Origin: Marinifilum sp.
Lineage (GTDB): Bacteria; UBA9089; CG2-30-40-21
DNA: 43,478 nucleotides
Assembly: GCA_020717845.1 (NCBI GenBank)
Contig: DYDG01000009.1
Span: 1-43,478 of the forward strand
Direction of reading: 5' to 3'
Shown here: piece by piece, positions 31,443 to 40,497 of the stretch
Layout of the letters: the number at the start of each line of letters is the position of its first letter
Position numbering within the stretch: the first letter of the stretch is position 1
Notes under the pieces: model-generated
The model's input: the letters and a program-made list of their open reading frames with translations, nothing else
What the model was told of the DNA's origin: nothing
Database searches by the model: none
Position numbers and translations under genes: made by a program

Positions 31443-33040
31443 AAGGGAGCATTAGAGAAGAGGGGAATAGGAGAAACACGATAAGTCAATAGTTTTTTAA
31501 CCGCTTCCGCAATACCATCTAAGACATCTGAGGCAATAAGAGACAATGTTCCCTTTTCTTCTGCCTTTATATCACCGGCTAATCCGTGCAGGAATACACC
31601 AAGCCTTGCTGCTTCTGGAACAGACAACCCTTGAGCTATCAATCCACTGATCATCCCGCTAAGCACATCCCCGCAGCCGGCTGTAGCCATACCCTGATTA
31701 CCGGTTGGATTTATCCAGATATGTCCTGAAGGATCAGCGATAATGGTTCTGCTACCCTTGAGCACCACAATAGTATCATGCTCCTCTGCAAATTTCTGGG
31801 CAACATCTATTCGATTATCCAGAACATCCTTTGTCCGACATCCAAGCAAATAAGCCATCTCCCCTGGATGAGGGGTGATAATTGCTGGTGCGTTTTTGTG
31901 TTTTAAGACATCTATCTGTCCGGTCTGCCCGGCAATAGCAAATAGGGCATCTGCATCTATCACCATTGGGGTTTTTAGATGAAGGATAAGACGTTCCAGC
32001 AGCCTTTTAGTATCCTCATCTCTGCCAACACCAGGTCCTATAGCGAGGACATCCATATTCTCGCAATAGCGGACTATCTTTTCATACCCTTGCTGACTGA
32101 ATGCAGCCGAAGATGTCTGTGGCAGAGGCAGGGTCATAACCTCGGTTAGCTTTACCTCCATGATTTGATTCAGGCTTTCAGGGATACCCAGTGTTACCAG
32201 CCCAGCTCCAATTCGTAAGGCAGCTTCACTGCAAAGGGCAGCAGCTCCGGTCATGCCTATAGAGCCTGCAAGAATAAAGGCTTTGCCGCACAGTCCCTTA
32301 TGAGCATCAACAGGATGATGAGGGATATGCTCTGTCATATTCTTTGGGGTGAGGAGATTTATCTTGATGCTTTCTTGGGTAAGAAGCTCTTTGGGAAAGC
32401 CTATGTTGGCAACAAGTAGTTTTCCCGTGTATTTAATTCCAGGTGGAATGGTCAATCCAATCTTAGGAAGTCCAAAGGTTACGGTTATGGTTGCCTGAAC
32501 TGTGTGCCCAAGTGACATGCCAGTATCAGCATCAAGTCCAGAGGGGATATCAATAGCAATTATTGGAATAGCAAGGCTATTGATAATATCGATTATCCCT
32601 GCAAATAATCCCTTTACCTCTCCAGAGGCTCCAGTTCCAAGCAGGGCATCTATGATTAATCCGACATGTTTTAGCTCAAGGGCAACAGCATTCAGTTCAT
32701 CCTCAGAGGTAATAACCTGGATAGGAACACCAAATTGTCTGGCAGCATTCAGGTTAAGTAGGGCATCGCCCTTTACCTTCTCCTCTGGAACAAGGAGATA
32801 TATTTTTACCCTTGCTCCATGATTTAAAAGGTGTCTGGCAACAACAAACCCATCCCCGCCATTATTGCCACTACCGCATAAAACAGCTATTTTTATCCCC
32901 TCTACCTGTCCGAGGTATTCCTTTATGGTTAAAAATGCCTGTATCCCGGCATTTTCCATCAAGATAGCACCTGATATACCATATTGCACTGGGACAACTC
33001 GATCAATCTCCTGCATCTGTTTGCGAGTGACAATCTTCAT
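31418..33040 (-). CDS. nnr: Bifunctional NAD(P)H-hydrate epimerase/dehydratase
   Basis: About 540 residues. N-terminal NnrE epimerase domain (MENAGIQAF, VLCGSGNNGGDGFVVARHL, AIDIPSGLDADTG) and C-terminal NnrD dehydratase domain (GSIGMTGAAALCSEAALRIGAGLVTLG, GPGVGRDEDTK, ITPHPGEMAYLL, GNQGMATAGCGDVLSGMISG). It repairs damaged NAD(P)H hydrates. The ATG at 33040 is preferred to the GTG at 33049. It follows acpS, a common pair, across a 19-bp perfect inverted repeat. Confidence 0.95.
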   Translation of the reverse strand: MKIVTRKQMQEIDRVVPVQYGISGAILMENAGIQAFLTIKEYLGQVEGIKIAVLCGSGNNGGDGFVVARHLLNHGARVKIYLLVPEEKVKGDALLNLNAARQFGVPIQVITSEDELNAVALELKHVGLIIDALLGTGASGEVKGLFAGIIDIINSLAIPIIAIDIPSGLDADTGMSLGHTVQATITVTFGLPKIGLTIPPGIKYTGKLLVANIGFPKELLTQESIKINLLTPKNMTEHIPHHPVDAHKGLCGKAFILAGSIGMTGAAALCSEAALRIGAGLVTLGIPESLNQIMEVKLTEVMTLPLPQTSSAAFSQQGYEKIVRYCENMDVLAIGPGVGRDEDTKRLLERLILHLKTPMVIDADALFAIAGQTGQIDVLKHKNAPAIITPHPGEMAYLLGCRTKDVLDNRIDVAQKFAEEHDTIVVLKGSRTIIADPSGHIWINPTGNQGMATAGCGDVLSGMISGLIAQGLSVPEAARLGVFLHGLAGDIKAEEKGTLSLIASDVLDGIAEAVKKLLTYRVSPIPLFSNAPFYSNTLAS

Positions 33041-33059
33041 AGATACCACCAGTTTTTGT

Positions 33060-33107
33060 AAGCGTTCAGGTATCAGCTGACAGCTGTTAGCTGATACCTG
33101 AACGCTT
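33060..33107. repeat. Perfect 19-bp inverted repeat between acpS and nnr
   Basis: AAGCGTTCAGGTATCAGCT (33060-33078) and its exact complement (33089-33107) around a 10-base loop. It ends just before the acpS stop and starts 20 bases upstream of the nnr ATG. Confidence 0.85.
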
Positions 33108-33109
33108 CC

Positions 33110-33499
33110 TTAATACCCTGTCTTTCTCTCAACCACGGCAAAGGCAGTAGCAAAATGCTCTGAATGAGAAAGGCTGATATGGATGGTATGAGCTTGAAGG
33201 CTGGCAGCCAGATATTTTGCTTTCCCATGAAGTTGAATCTCTGGAGCACCTGTGAACGGGTCATTTACTACTTCAATATGTTTCAAGGGTATTATTGGCC
33301 AACCAACCCCAAGGGATTTTAATACCGCTTCTTTTGCAGCAAATCGTGCAGATAGATGCTCGTAGCTTCGTTTCTTGCTTTGACAGTATTTAATTTCACG
33401 GTCTGTGAATACTCGCTCAAAAAATCTTCGACCAAATCGTAAAGAACTCTTTTTCATTCGCAGAATCTCTACCACATCCACACCAATTCCACAAACCAT
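33110..33499 (-). CDS. acpS: Holo-[acyl-carrier-protein] synthase
   Basis: 129 residues, standard length. Motifs GIGVDVVEI (metal Asp), FFERVFTDREIKYC, RFAAKEAVLKSLG (catalytic Glu/Lys) and HISLSHSEHFATAFAVVE. It attaches 4'-phosphopantetheine to acyl carrier protein. AAGGAGG precedes the ATG. A MITE-like element starts 54 bases upstream. Confidence 0.95.
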   Translation of the reverse strand: MVCGIGVDVVEILRMKKSSLRFGRRFFERVFTDREIKYCQSKKRSYEHLSARFAAKEAVLKSLGVGWPIIPLKHIEVVNDPFTGAPEIQLHGKAKYLAASLQAHTIHISLSHSEHFATAFAVVERKTGY

Positions 33500-33552
33500 A
33501 TTCCCTCCTTCAGGAAGTCTATCCTATTATCAACAACGCTATTTTGAAATAG

Positions 33553-33699
33553 TGTCGCGTCAACCTTAATCTGTCGCATGTAGTAGAGACGCGATTAATC
33601 GCGTCTCTACATTGGGAAAAGGCAGGGACAAGCCTGCCAGAGGGGCTCCCTCCTGTAGCTACATTATAAACTATCAGACACTTGAGACTTGACACGACA
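33553..33699. mobile_element. MITE-like element, copy 2
   Basis: 147 bp, same terminal inverted repeats (TGTCGCGTCAA / TTGACACGACA), same inner 28-bp GTAGAGACGCG palindrome (33583-33610) and GGCAGGGACAAGCC module as copy 1, with about 17 extra bases (AGAGGGGCTCCCTCC region). Flanks are ATAG/TTAG. Confidence 0.75.
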
Positions 33700-33715
33700 T
33701 TAGTACATTACCAGT

Positions 33716-33891
33716 AAAATTCTTGCACAAAAAGCAAGAATTTTGGTAATCGGTAATCAGTGATCGGTATCCTACATTACCTGATCACCGTTTACCGATC
33801 ACCTGTTCCTGTTTGGTTCTGGCTCGTCCAGGTTAGGTTATAATACTCCCTTCCTACCTAACAGTCTTCAGTCTATCTACCTTCAGCCTTA
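33716..33891. repeat. Hairpins and GGTAATCAGTGATCGG words between hisD and acpS
   Basis: A hairpin AAAATTCTTGC-ACAAAAA-GCAAGAATTTT (33716-33744), then GGTAATCAGTGATCGGTA words with an inverted partner (GATCACCGTTTACCGATCAC), then CTAACAGTCTTCAGTCTA shared with 13823. No gene seen. Confidence 0.65.
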
Positions 33892-35187
33892 TTAATCAAA
33901 CCTTATCTCTACTGCTCTGGCATGGGCATCAAGCCCTTCTATTTTTGCTATTCTCATGATATCATCCTTGAATGTCTCAAGCTCTTGTTTGCTCCAGCAT
34001 ACCAGACTGGTCTTTTTAACAAAGTCATCTACTGTAAGTGGAGAAAAGAATCTTGCTGTTCCTGAGGTTGGCAGGACATGACTTGGTCCGGCAAAATAAT
34101 CTGCTACAGATTCAGGGGTATGCTCACCAAGGAGAATACAGCCAGCATGTTCTATCCTGCCAAGCAGTTCCCATGGATTTTTAGTATGAATTTCTAAGTG
34201 TTCACTGGCAAAGGTATTAGCCATAGATATTGCCTCATCAATATTTTCAACAACAATAACGGCACTATTGTTTAAGGCTTTTTCTATAATCTTTCTGCGG
34301 CTTAAGTCTTGTATCTGTTTTTCTATTTCCTCCATCACCTTTGAAGCAATCTCTTGAGATGTAGTCAGCAAGATAGAGGAGGATAATGGATCATGCTCTG
34401 CCTGAGCCAATAGATCAGCTGCCAAAAACCTCGGGTTTGATGTTTCATCAGCAATGATAGCTATCTCGGTTGGACCAGCAATCATATCTATAGACACATG
34501 TCCATATACTGCCTTTTTGGCTAAGGTAACATAAATATTCCCTGGACCAACTATCTTATCTACCTTTGGAATAGTCTGTGTTCCAAAAGCCATGGCTGCA
34601 ATTGACTGGGCACCGCCAACCTTATATATCTCGTTGATCCCCATGACATGGGCAGTAGCCAGAATATAAGGGGATACCTGTCCATCCTGTCCTGGCGGAG
34701 TACAAAGAACTATCTGGTTTACCCCGGCTACCTTAGCTGGCATGGCTGTCATTAAGACAGTAGATACCAATGGTGCACTTCCTCCAGGGATATAGATGCC
34801 TACGCGTTCAATAGGCCGATATAATTGGGCAAGTGTCCCGCCATTTGTCTCTACCACCATCCATGAATTCTTCAACTGTTTAATATGGAATTTGGTAATA
34901 TTTGTAGAAGCAAGCCTAATGGTATCTAAAAATTCCTTTTCTACCTGGGCATAAGCATTTCGTATCTCTGTGGGGCTAACCTTGAGAGCTTTTGGGGTTA
35001 ATTTCACCCCATCAAACCTCTGGGTATATTTTATCAATCCCTTATCCCCGGTAGTGGCTATGTCATTGATTATTTCATGAACAACAGCATTTGCCTCTGT
35101 ATCTCGAAGCAAAAGATTTGTTCGGCTGAGTAGCTCACTAATCCTTCCTTTTTCTTTATCATCCCATGAATGCAAGATATTTATCAT
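33892..35187 (-). CDS. hisD: Histidinol dehydrogenase
   Basis: 431 residues, typical. Motifs YIPGGSAPLVSTVLMTAMPAKVAGV, KVGGAQSIAAMAFGT, IVGPGNIYVTLAKK, IDMIAGPTEIAII, LLAQAEHDP (zinc), SEHLEIH, AGPSHVLPTSGTARF. It makes the last two oxidations of histidine synthesis. AAGGAG lies 8 bases before the ATG. No other his genes are nearby. Confidence 0.97.
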   Translation of the reverse strand: MINILHSWDDKEKGRISELLSRTNLLLRDTEANAVVHEIINDIATTGDKGLIKYTQRFDGVKLTPKALKVSPTEIRNAYAQVEKEFLDTIRLASTNITKFHIKQLKNSWMVVETNGGTLAQLYRPIERVGIYIPGGSAPLVSTVLMTAMPAKVAGVNQIVLCTPPGQDGQVSPYILATAHVMGINEIYKVGGAQSIAAMAFGTQTIPKVDKIVGPGNIYVTLAKKAVYGHVSIDMIAGPTEIAIIADETSNPRFLAADLLAQAEHDPLSSSILLTTSQEIASKVMEEIEKQIQDLSRRKIIEKALNNSAVIVVENIDEAISMANTFASEHLEIHTKNPWELLGRIEHAGCILLGEHTPESVADYFAGPSHVLPTSGTARFFSPLTVDDFVKKTSLVCWSKQELETFKDDIMRIAKIEGLDAHARAVEIRFD

Positions 35188-35249
35188 TGTGGCAGCTCCT
35201 TGTAAGTTTTAGCAGTTAGTCATTGCAAAAATTGCAAAAAAGGAGTAAC

Positions 35250-35286
35250 AAACCCCCTAACCACCTTTGTTAAGTGGGAATTAGGT
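35250..35286. repeat. CCCCCTAACC...TTAAGTGGGAATTAGG repeat
   Basis: A degenerate copy of a common type of intergenic inverted repeat, between hisD and the small Cys protein gene. Confidence 0.5.
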
Positions 35287-35474
35287 CATCCCAGGCACAA
35301 GGGACATTTTTGATAAGGATGATGTGCAATATCCTTATGATCTTTTTCCTGTTTTGTTGTTAGGCTTGGACATGTGCTTAAATGAACAAGCTTCTCCTGT
35401 GGATCAATAACAAACTTTTTGTCTGTGATCGGAGAAAAAACAACAAACAACTCATTCTTTCCGTGATTATACAT
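35286..35474 (-). CDS. Small Cys/His protein, possible zinc-binding
   Basis: 62 residues, not recognised with certainty. HLSTCPSL near residue 32 and HPYQKCPLC near the C-terminus recall the Ada-like metal-binding module (C...C..C spacing of about 25, then CxxC). GGGAAG lies 10 bases before the ATG. It sits between the CBS gene and hisD in the same direction. Could be a real small zinc protein or a chance ORF. Confidence 0.45.
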   Translation of the reverse strand: MYNHGKNELFVVFSPITDKKFVIDPQEKLVHLSTCPSLTTKQEKDHKDIAHHPYQKCPLCLG

Positions 35475-35547
35475 TTTCTATTCTTCCCAAATAGGCTAAC
35501 GAGTAGCTGCAAAAATCACAAGTTATGCCCGTGTTAAGTATAACAAA

Positions 35548-35994
35548 CTATTCCTCGCTCGTTATTATTTTCTGCCTTGATGCAGCAATTACCTCTATCA
35601 CATCAGAGATAGAAATGATGCCACATGGAAACGCAGTCGGGTGATCTCCATTTCCGCTAACACTTGTTTCCTCACTCAAGACCACTATACGATGAATATT
35701 TTTCCCCTGCATTATCTGGCAAGCTGTTTTAAGGCTTTCGTGCTTTCCAATGGTTACAGCGGGTGAGGTCATAATCTCTTTAACCGTCACATCATCAAAA
35801 CATTGGTCTAACACCTTAACCACATCTATCTCTGCTACTACGCCAACAACCCTGTCCATAGATGATGTTACCACAAGCCCTGAAATATCATAATCAGCCA
35901 TTATTTCTATGGCATCCCGAACACTTGCTTTTTCATGAATAGCCACCACACCCCTGGTCATGACATCACATACCTTTAATCTTTCCATAAACAT
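35548..35994 (-). CDS. Two-CBS-domain protein
   Basis: About 148 residues. CBS1 (VCDVMTRGVVAIHEKASVRDAIEIMADYDISGLVV) and CBS2 (VKEIMTSPAVTIGKHESLKTACQIMQGKNIHRIVVL) with the connecting GVVAEIDVV and GIISISDVI strands. CBS pairs sense adenine nucleotides. No effector domain is attached; partner unknown. The ATG at 35994 follows GGAGG by 9 bases; the track start is an in-frame TTG. Confidence 0.9.
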   Translation of the reverse strand: MFMERLKVCDVMTRGVVAIHEKASVRDAIEIMADYDISGLVVTSSMDRVVGVVAEIDVVKVLDQCFDDVTVKEIMTSPAVTIGKHESLKTACQIMQGKNIHRIVVLSEETSVSGNGDHPTAFPCGIISISDVIEVIAASRQKIITSEE

Positions 35995-36082
35995 AATGTG
36001 CAACCTCCGTTTTATATTCTTATATGCATAGGCTAAACGGTTACCATATCCTTTAGGCTACCGTTACATCAACCATAAACAT

Positions 36083-36139
36083 GTAGAGACAAGGCAGTAG
36101 AGACAAGGCAGTAGAGACAAGGCAGTGCCTTGTCTCTAC
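36083..36139. repeat. GTAGAGACAAGGCA hairpin with triplicated arm
   Basis: GTAGAGACAAGGCA is repeated three times in tandem (36083-36124), followed once by the complementary arm GTGCCTTGTCTCTAC (36125-36139). It lies directly downstream of deoB. Confidence 0.85.
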
Positions 36140-36142
36140 AAC

Positions 36143-37336
36143 CTACAACCTCCCCAAAAAGCTTTCTCCATTCTTCAATCCCTTGACACCAAATATATCA
36201 GCAATGGTTTGCCCTACATCAGCAAAGGTTTGACGGATACCTAAGTTTACTCCTCGTCTGATGGCTGCACCATACACTAATAGGGGAACAAACTCCCTGG
36301 AATGGTCAGTAGACAATGTGGTTGGGTCACATCCATGATCAGCTGTCAAGATAAGCAAATCTGTTTCCCTCATAGCCTTAATTATCTCTGGCAAAGCCTG
36401 ATCAAATTCCTCCAATGCCCTCTTATAGCCTTCAACATCATTTCGATGTCCATAAAGCATATCAAAATCTATCAAGTTGGTGAATACCACACCCTCAAAA
36501 TACTGTTTAAGGCATTCAATAGTCTTAGCTATACCATCAGCATTACCATGGGTCAGGATGCTTCTGGTTAAACCAGAGCCTCCAAATATATCCGATATTT
36601 TACCAATCCCAATGGTTTCATATCCTGCCTTACAAACAAAATTAAGAACAGTTTCCTCTGGTGGCAGAACAGAAAAATCCCTTCTATTTACTGTCCGCTG
36701 AAAATTATTTTTTTGTCCAATCTGTCCTTTCTGTCCGATAAATGGTCTGGCAATTACCCTGGCTACTTGATGTTGTCCAACCAATATCTTTCTGGCAATC
36801 CTGCAAATATCATACAACTCATCCAGAGGGATTATCTCCTCATGTGCAGCAATCTGAAACACACTATCGGCTGAGGTATATACAATTGGATAACCTGTTC
36901 TGACGTGTTCTTCCCCCAGCTCCTGAATAATTTGTGTGCCAGAGGCAGGCTTGTTCCCCAGTATTTTACGTCCAATGGATACAGTAAATGCCTCAATCAC
37001 CTCTTCAGGGAAGCCCTGAGGGTAGACAGGGAATGGTTTTTGGCTGATAATGCCTGCTATTTCCCAATGTCCAATGGTTGTATCCTTGCCCATCGATGCC
37101 TCGGCCATCTTTCCAAAGCATCCCTGGACATGATCACATGAAGCCCCTGAAACCCCTGACAAAGAAACTATATTGCCCAGTCCGAGCCCTTGCAGGACAG
37201 GCAGATTCAACCCTCCAACAGCTGTAGCTATGTTCTGCAGGGTATTGCTCCCCTTATCCCCATAATCTGCTGCATCTGGAAGCTCTTCTATGCCAACGCT
37301 GTCAAGGACAATAATTAATATACGGTTAAGATTCAT
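36143..37336 (-). CDS. deoB: Phosphopentomutase
   Basis: 397 residues, typical. Alkaline-phosphatase-superfamily motifs: [15 protein letters not shown] (metal), [13 protein letters not shown] (catalytic Thr), [27 protein letters not shown] and [14 protein letters not shown]. It interconverts ribose-1- and ribose-5-phosphate, linking nucleoside salvage to the pentose pathway. The ATG follows the two-CW gene stop by about 20 bases; the ribosome site (GGAT) is weak. Confidence 0.96.
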   Translation of the reverse strand: MNLNRILIIVLDSVGIEELPDAADYGDKGSNTLQNIATAVGGLNLPVLQGLGLGNIVSLSGVSGASCDHVQGCFGKMAEASMGKDTTIGHWEIAGIISQKPFPVYPQGFPEEVIEAFTVSIGRKILGNKPASGTQIIQELGEEHVRTGYPIVYTSADSVFQIAAHEEIIPLDELYDICRIARKILVGQHQVARVIARPFIGQKGQIGQKNNFQRTVNRRDFSVLPPEETVLNFVCKAGYETIGIGKISDIFGGSGLTRSILTHGNADGIAKTIECLKQYFEGVVFTNLIDFDMLYGHRNDVEGYKRALEEFDQALPEIIKAMRETDLLILTADHGCDPTTLSTDHSREFVPLLVYGAAIRRGVNLGIRQTFADVGQTIADIFGVKGLKNGESFLGRL

Positions 37337-37355
37337 CTAAGTCTATATCCATAGA

Positions 37356-37541
37356 TTAAAATTCCTTCTTAGTAAGACCAAACACTTCCTGATATATATT
37401 GCATTCTTTGCATCTTTCCTTATCATTCCTTTTGCAGCATGGAATATCTGTAACATCCCAACAATCCTTGCCAGAGGTATAAGCTGCACACCTTAAATAA
37501 TGGCTTGCTGGACAACCTCTGACATCATAACATTTTTTCAT
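37356..37541 (-). CDS. Small Cys-rich protein, two-CW type
   Basis: 61 residues with nine Cys: CYDVRGCPASHYLRCAAYTSGKDCWDVTDIPCC...CKECNIYQEVF. The CW..., CC, C..C.VY pattern resembles the two-CW domain found alone or after signalling domains in anaerobes; metal or Fe-S binding is inferred. AGGAGG lies within the end of the HD-GYP gene, and the two overlap by 17 bases, so they are translationally linked. Confidence 0.75.
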   Translation of the reverse strand: MKKCYDVRGCPASHYLRCAAYTSGKDCWDVTDIPCCKRNDKERCKECNIYQEVFGLTKKEF

Positions 37542-39564
37542 TCCCTTTTCCTCCTCTTTGCTTTTTTAGACGCTTTTTGCTTAAGTAGTCCTTTTCCAAA
37601 ACATGGATAAGGGCATCAACTATCTTAGAATCAAGCTCACATCCACCAGAGGCATTACTCTTATTTTTTAATTCAACAAGGGCATTTTCCAGAGAAAATG
37701 CTTTTCGATACGGCCTATCTGTTATCAGGGCATCAAACACTTCTGCTACAGCCAATATTCTTGATATTAATGGAATATCTTTGCCTGACAGATTAAATGG
37801 ATACCCTGAGCCGTTCAATCTTTCATGATGATACCGTATCCCATCAACAATCTCAGAATTAAGACCCATGAATTCAACAATCCTTGTCCCAATAGCGACA
37901 TGTTGTTTGACATGCCTGAATTCACCCTTGTTTAGCCGTGTAGTTTTTTGAAGTATCTGCTCTGATACCCCGATATTACCCAGATCATGAAAAAACCCAG
38001 CTATGTTTGCTGCCACTATTGCCTCTTTATCCAATCCCAGCTCTTGGGCAATCGAGGAGGCATAACTGGCAACCCGTTTTGAATGATCCTGAAAGTATTT
38101 ATCCTTTGATTCTAAAACAACGATTAATGAAAAGATACTATCTGTAAAATTTCCTATGCACTCCTGATAATAGGATATATTTTTAAGAGCCATAGATACC
38201 TTTGTTCCCAAGATAGATAATATCCGGACATCTTCATCCCGATAAGCTTCTCCTGAAAATTTTTCACCCAGGATTAATATCCCTGATAATTCCTCCTCAT
38301 TCAGTAATGGAATACATGCCATACCATCTATCTTTTCTATATCCCTTTTTATCTCTCTCCACTGATTATTTTGCAGCTTAGACCTTGAGACCTCATTCTT
38401 TAAGAGTACTTTTTTTTTATCAGTCAGGGACAAAGCCAGTCCTTCATCCTTTTTAAGCCGCAGGGTCTTTTTTTTTGCCAAATTTACCCCTAACCCCAGA
38501 CCAATGAAATATTCCTGTTTTTCTCTATCCAGAAGGAGAATAGCTGCCTTATCTGTGCAGACAAGATTTGCTGCAGCATTAAGCAGGGTATTCATCAACA
38601 TGTTTTTGTCAAATATAGAGGCAATCTGATTAGAAATGCCTTTTATTGGATGCCATTGACAGGCGATTTGTCTGAAAAGGTATTGATTGATAAATATCTG
38701 CAATTGCTGTCGTGCCCAATTAAGGCATAATGCAACTATCAAAATCACCCCTATACTTAAGGATGATGACCCTTTGCCAATAAATTTTTGAAACAAGCTT
38801 TCAATCTCAATAGCCAGAACAAAGATAATAATTATTGGTATCGTATTTGCAAGGAAATAAAAAAACTTTCTTTTATAAAAAACTAATCTGCTAATCTCTA
38901 CCCCTATCAGACGATGCTCTATAATTGCATAAGAAGTAATAAAGGAATAGATAATTGTTGCTGCATGTCCGGATGGATATACCCATATTCCAAGAGAACA
39001 AAGGAGATTGGTAGCAATGCCTGCAAATAGTATTAATCCTCCGACTAAAAAATATCCCAATTGCTGTCTTTCTACAAAATTAACGGTTTTTAGTCCTCTA
39101 TGAATGAGCAGGCAGCAACCATATCCTCCAAGTGATAATATGAACATCAAGAATATGTTCCCTATCTTGCCAAGGGTTGGATAATAGTAATCCCCAATAT
39201 AGGCAATATCCTGACCAAGAAACCCTGTGCCTGCAAATAAAAGAAATAAGTAGCTGATTCCATATCCCAGGCTATACACCCTTCTGTTTAAGAGGCTGTG
39301 ATCATCGATTACAGTTAAAACAAAATGAAAAAACAATGATGGAATAAATACCAGTCCAATATAAAATAACTTTATCCAGACAATAGCATCCTTATCGCTT
39401 GAAGCACAGTATACGCCTAAAGAAGCAAGGTTCCAAACGACAAGAGATAACCCTAAGAGAAAAAAAATCCTGTTGGGCTTTTTCTTTGGTTCTTTTAGAA
39501 AAACAAAAAGTCCTATACCAAGACTGATAATCCCGGCTATAATCGGAATAATAGTGAAAGTCAT
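37525..39564 (-). CDS. Membrane sensor with GAF and HD-GYP domains
   Basis: About 679 residues from the ATG at 39564 (GGAG upstream; the track's 39576 is a GTG). The N-terminal half has about eight membrane helices resembling the histidine-kinase 7TM sensor region. A GAF domain follows (about 320-455, AANLVCTDKAAILLLD), then HD-GYP (about 475-665). HD-GYP enzymes hydrolyse cyclic di-GMP. Here HDIGK reads HDLGN, HHERxDGSGYP reads HHERLNGSGYP, and VADVFDAL reads VAEVFDAL, so activity may be altered or lost. Overlaps a two-CW gene. No GGDEF domain seen nearby. Confidence 0.9.
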   Translation of the reverse strand: MTFTIIPIIAGIISLGIGLFVFLKEPKKKPNRIFFLLGLSLVVWNLASLGVYCASSDKDAIVWIKLFYIGLVFIPSLFFHFVLTVIDDHSLLNRRVYSLGYGISYLFLLFAGTGFLGQDIAYIGDYYYPTLGKIGNIFLMFILSLGGYGCCLLIHRGLKTVNFVERQQLGYFLVGGLILFAGIATNLLCSLGIWVYPSGHAATIIYSFITSYAIIEHRLIGVEISRLVFYKRKFFYFLANTIPIIIIFVLAIEIESLFQKFIGKGSSSLSIGVILIVALCLNWARQQLQIFINQYLFRQIACQWHPIKGISNQIASIFDKNMLMNTLLNAAANLVCTDKAAILLLDREKQEYFIGLGLGVNLAKKKTLRLKKDEGLALSLTDKKKVLLKNEVSRSKLQNNQWREIKRDIEKIDGMACIPLLNEEELSGILILGEKFSGEAYRDEDVRILSILGTKVSMALKNISYYQECIGNFTDSIFSLIVVLESKDKYFQDHSKRVASYASSIAQELGLDKEAIVAANIAGFFHDLGNIGVSEQILQKTTRLNKGEFRHVKQHVAIGTRIVEFMGLNSEIVDGIRYHHERLNGSGYPFNLSGKDIPLISRILAVAEVFDALITDRPYRKAFSLENALVELKNKSNASGGCELDSKIVDALIHVLEKDYLSKKRLKKQRGGKGNEKML

Positions 39565-39593
39565 TATTTGCTCCACAACAATATATGTCTTTT

Positions 39594-39622
39594 AGGATAC
39601 CATAACATAACCTGGTTGTCAA
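39594..39622 (-). promoter_or_regulatory. Sigma70-type promoter of the HD-GYP gene
   Basis: Minus strand TTGACA (39622-39617), 17-base spacer, TATCCT (39599-39594) with TGG before it. Confidence 0.6.
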
Positions 39623-39670
39623 GCAAAAATATGTTATATCTCAGGGCAAACGCGGTGAGCGTTGCATAGC

Positions 39671-39918
39671 AACATTTCAACTCTGCTCAATGACCACCAA
39701 AGCCATATCTACACTCGTAAGCACTGATTGACTTCCTTTCCTTTCATGTTTTGGTATTGCTTGACATTTTGGAGTCCCAAGAGACATCCAAACGGGTCAT
39801 TTATCAGTTGATAGAAGCAGCACAATATCTCTATAGGCATACAGCATGTGGCTATTTGATGGACATGAAGCACAATATGTGGTATGATGATCATTGAGCA
39901 ATGTCGAAATGTGGTCTC
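39671..39918. repeat. Inverted TTCGACTNTGCTCAATGA words flanking about 200 bp
   Basis: ACATTTCAACTCTGCTCAAT at the left and the complement of CCACATTTCGACATTGCTCA at the right face each other. The interior has no gene or recognised domain. The words resemble the widespread TTCGACT..GCTCA intergenic repeats; a similar one lies at 25050. Confidence 0.55.
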
Positions 39919-39929
39919 GCAAAAATTGA

Positions 39930-40106
39930 CTAAATCAACAAAGTCATAAATGATCGTCTTCCAGTAATCATTTCTTCAATACATTGGAAAAGAAGCCCCC
40001 ACTGGTCTTTAGGAAGGTTAAAGCTTGTTCCGAGATTAAGGATAGTGCGTTGACGTGGACCCTGCTCAGTACGGTGTGATTCGACAATTTTATGGGTAGA
40101 ATACAT
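39930..40106 (-). pseudogene. Truncated IS1634-like transposase, N-terminal fragment
   Basis: About 58 residues, MYSTHKIVESHRTEQGPRQR then TILNLGTSFNLPKDQW...CIEEMITGRRSF. This is the usual N-terminal start of IS1634/ISL-type DDE transposases (H/YLVES.R...GPRQRT.L.LG...LP...W). The catalytic core is missing; the frame ends soon after GRRSF. It was cut off near a repeat (39893-39918). Remnant only. Confidence 0.7.
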
Positions 40107-40116
40107 TAAGATTTGC

Positions 40117-40497
40117 TTACGACTTTTCTCCTTTTTCCCCAACAAACCAGCCACTCTTTCGCTTGAAAAGCAGGTTAAAGGTGGTCAAACTGCCGTAGAT
40201 ACGAGTAATATACTGCTGCATATCAATCTTTTCTTCATCCTCAAGCTTTGGATGAGCATTTATCTTTTGCTCCAGAACCCTTAATCGGTCACGAATCATA
40301 ATTATCTTATGAAAAAATGCTTCCAGAGGAATCCTCTTTTCTGCAAGGGTATCACTTTGAGGCTTGATAATCAGCTCTCCACCAGCCCATTTCTCTCCCA
40401 TCTCCATCTCTGAATCACGTAACGCATACCCTTCCTCTAATAATGCCTGCTTGACTGCCTTTTTTATCAATTCATAATCCATGTCATGCTCACTCAT
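40117..40497 (-). CDS. Conserved-looking hypothetical protein beside the transposase fragment
   Basis: 126 residues from the ATG at 40497 (AGGAGG upstream). Helical, with YELIKKAVKQALLEEG, GGELIIKPQ, PLEAFFHKIIMIRDRLRVLE and KIDMQQYITRIYGSLTTFN. No enzyme motif seen. I recall similar proteins near IS1634-type transposases, so it may be an accessory gene of that element; this memory is not checked. It ends 10 bases before the transposase ATG. Confidence 0.65.
   Translation of the reverse strand: MSEHDMDYELIKKAVKQALLEEGYALRDSEMEMGEKWAGGELIIKPQSDTLAEKRIPLEAFFHKIIMIRDRLRVLEQKINAHPKLEDEEKIDMQQYITRIYGSLTTFNLLFKRKSGWFVGEKGEKS

Noticed and set aside
36083-36124. Possible CRISPR array
   Set aside because: Three 14-base units in direct contact have no spacers; it is a slipped hairpin arm.
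39709-39894. 61-residue minus ORF
   Set aside because: No ribosome site, no domain, sits between inverted repeat words.
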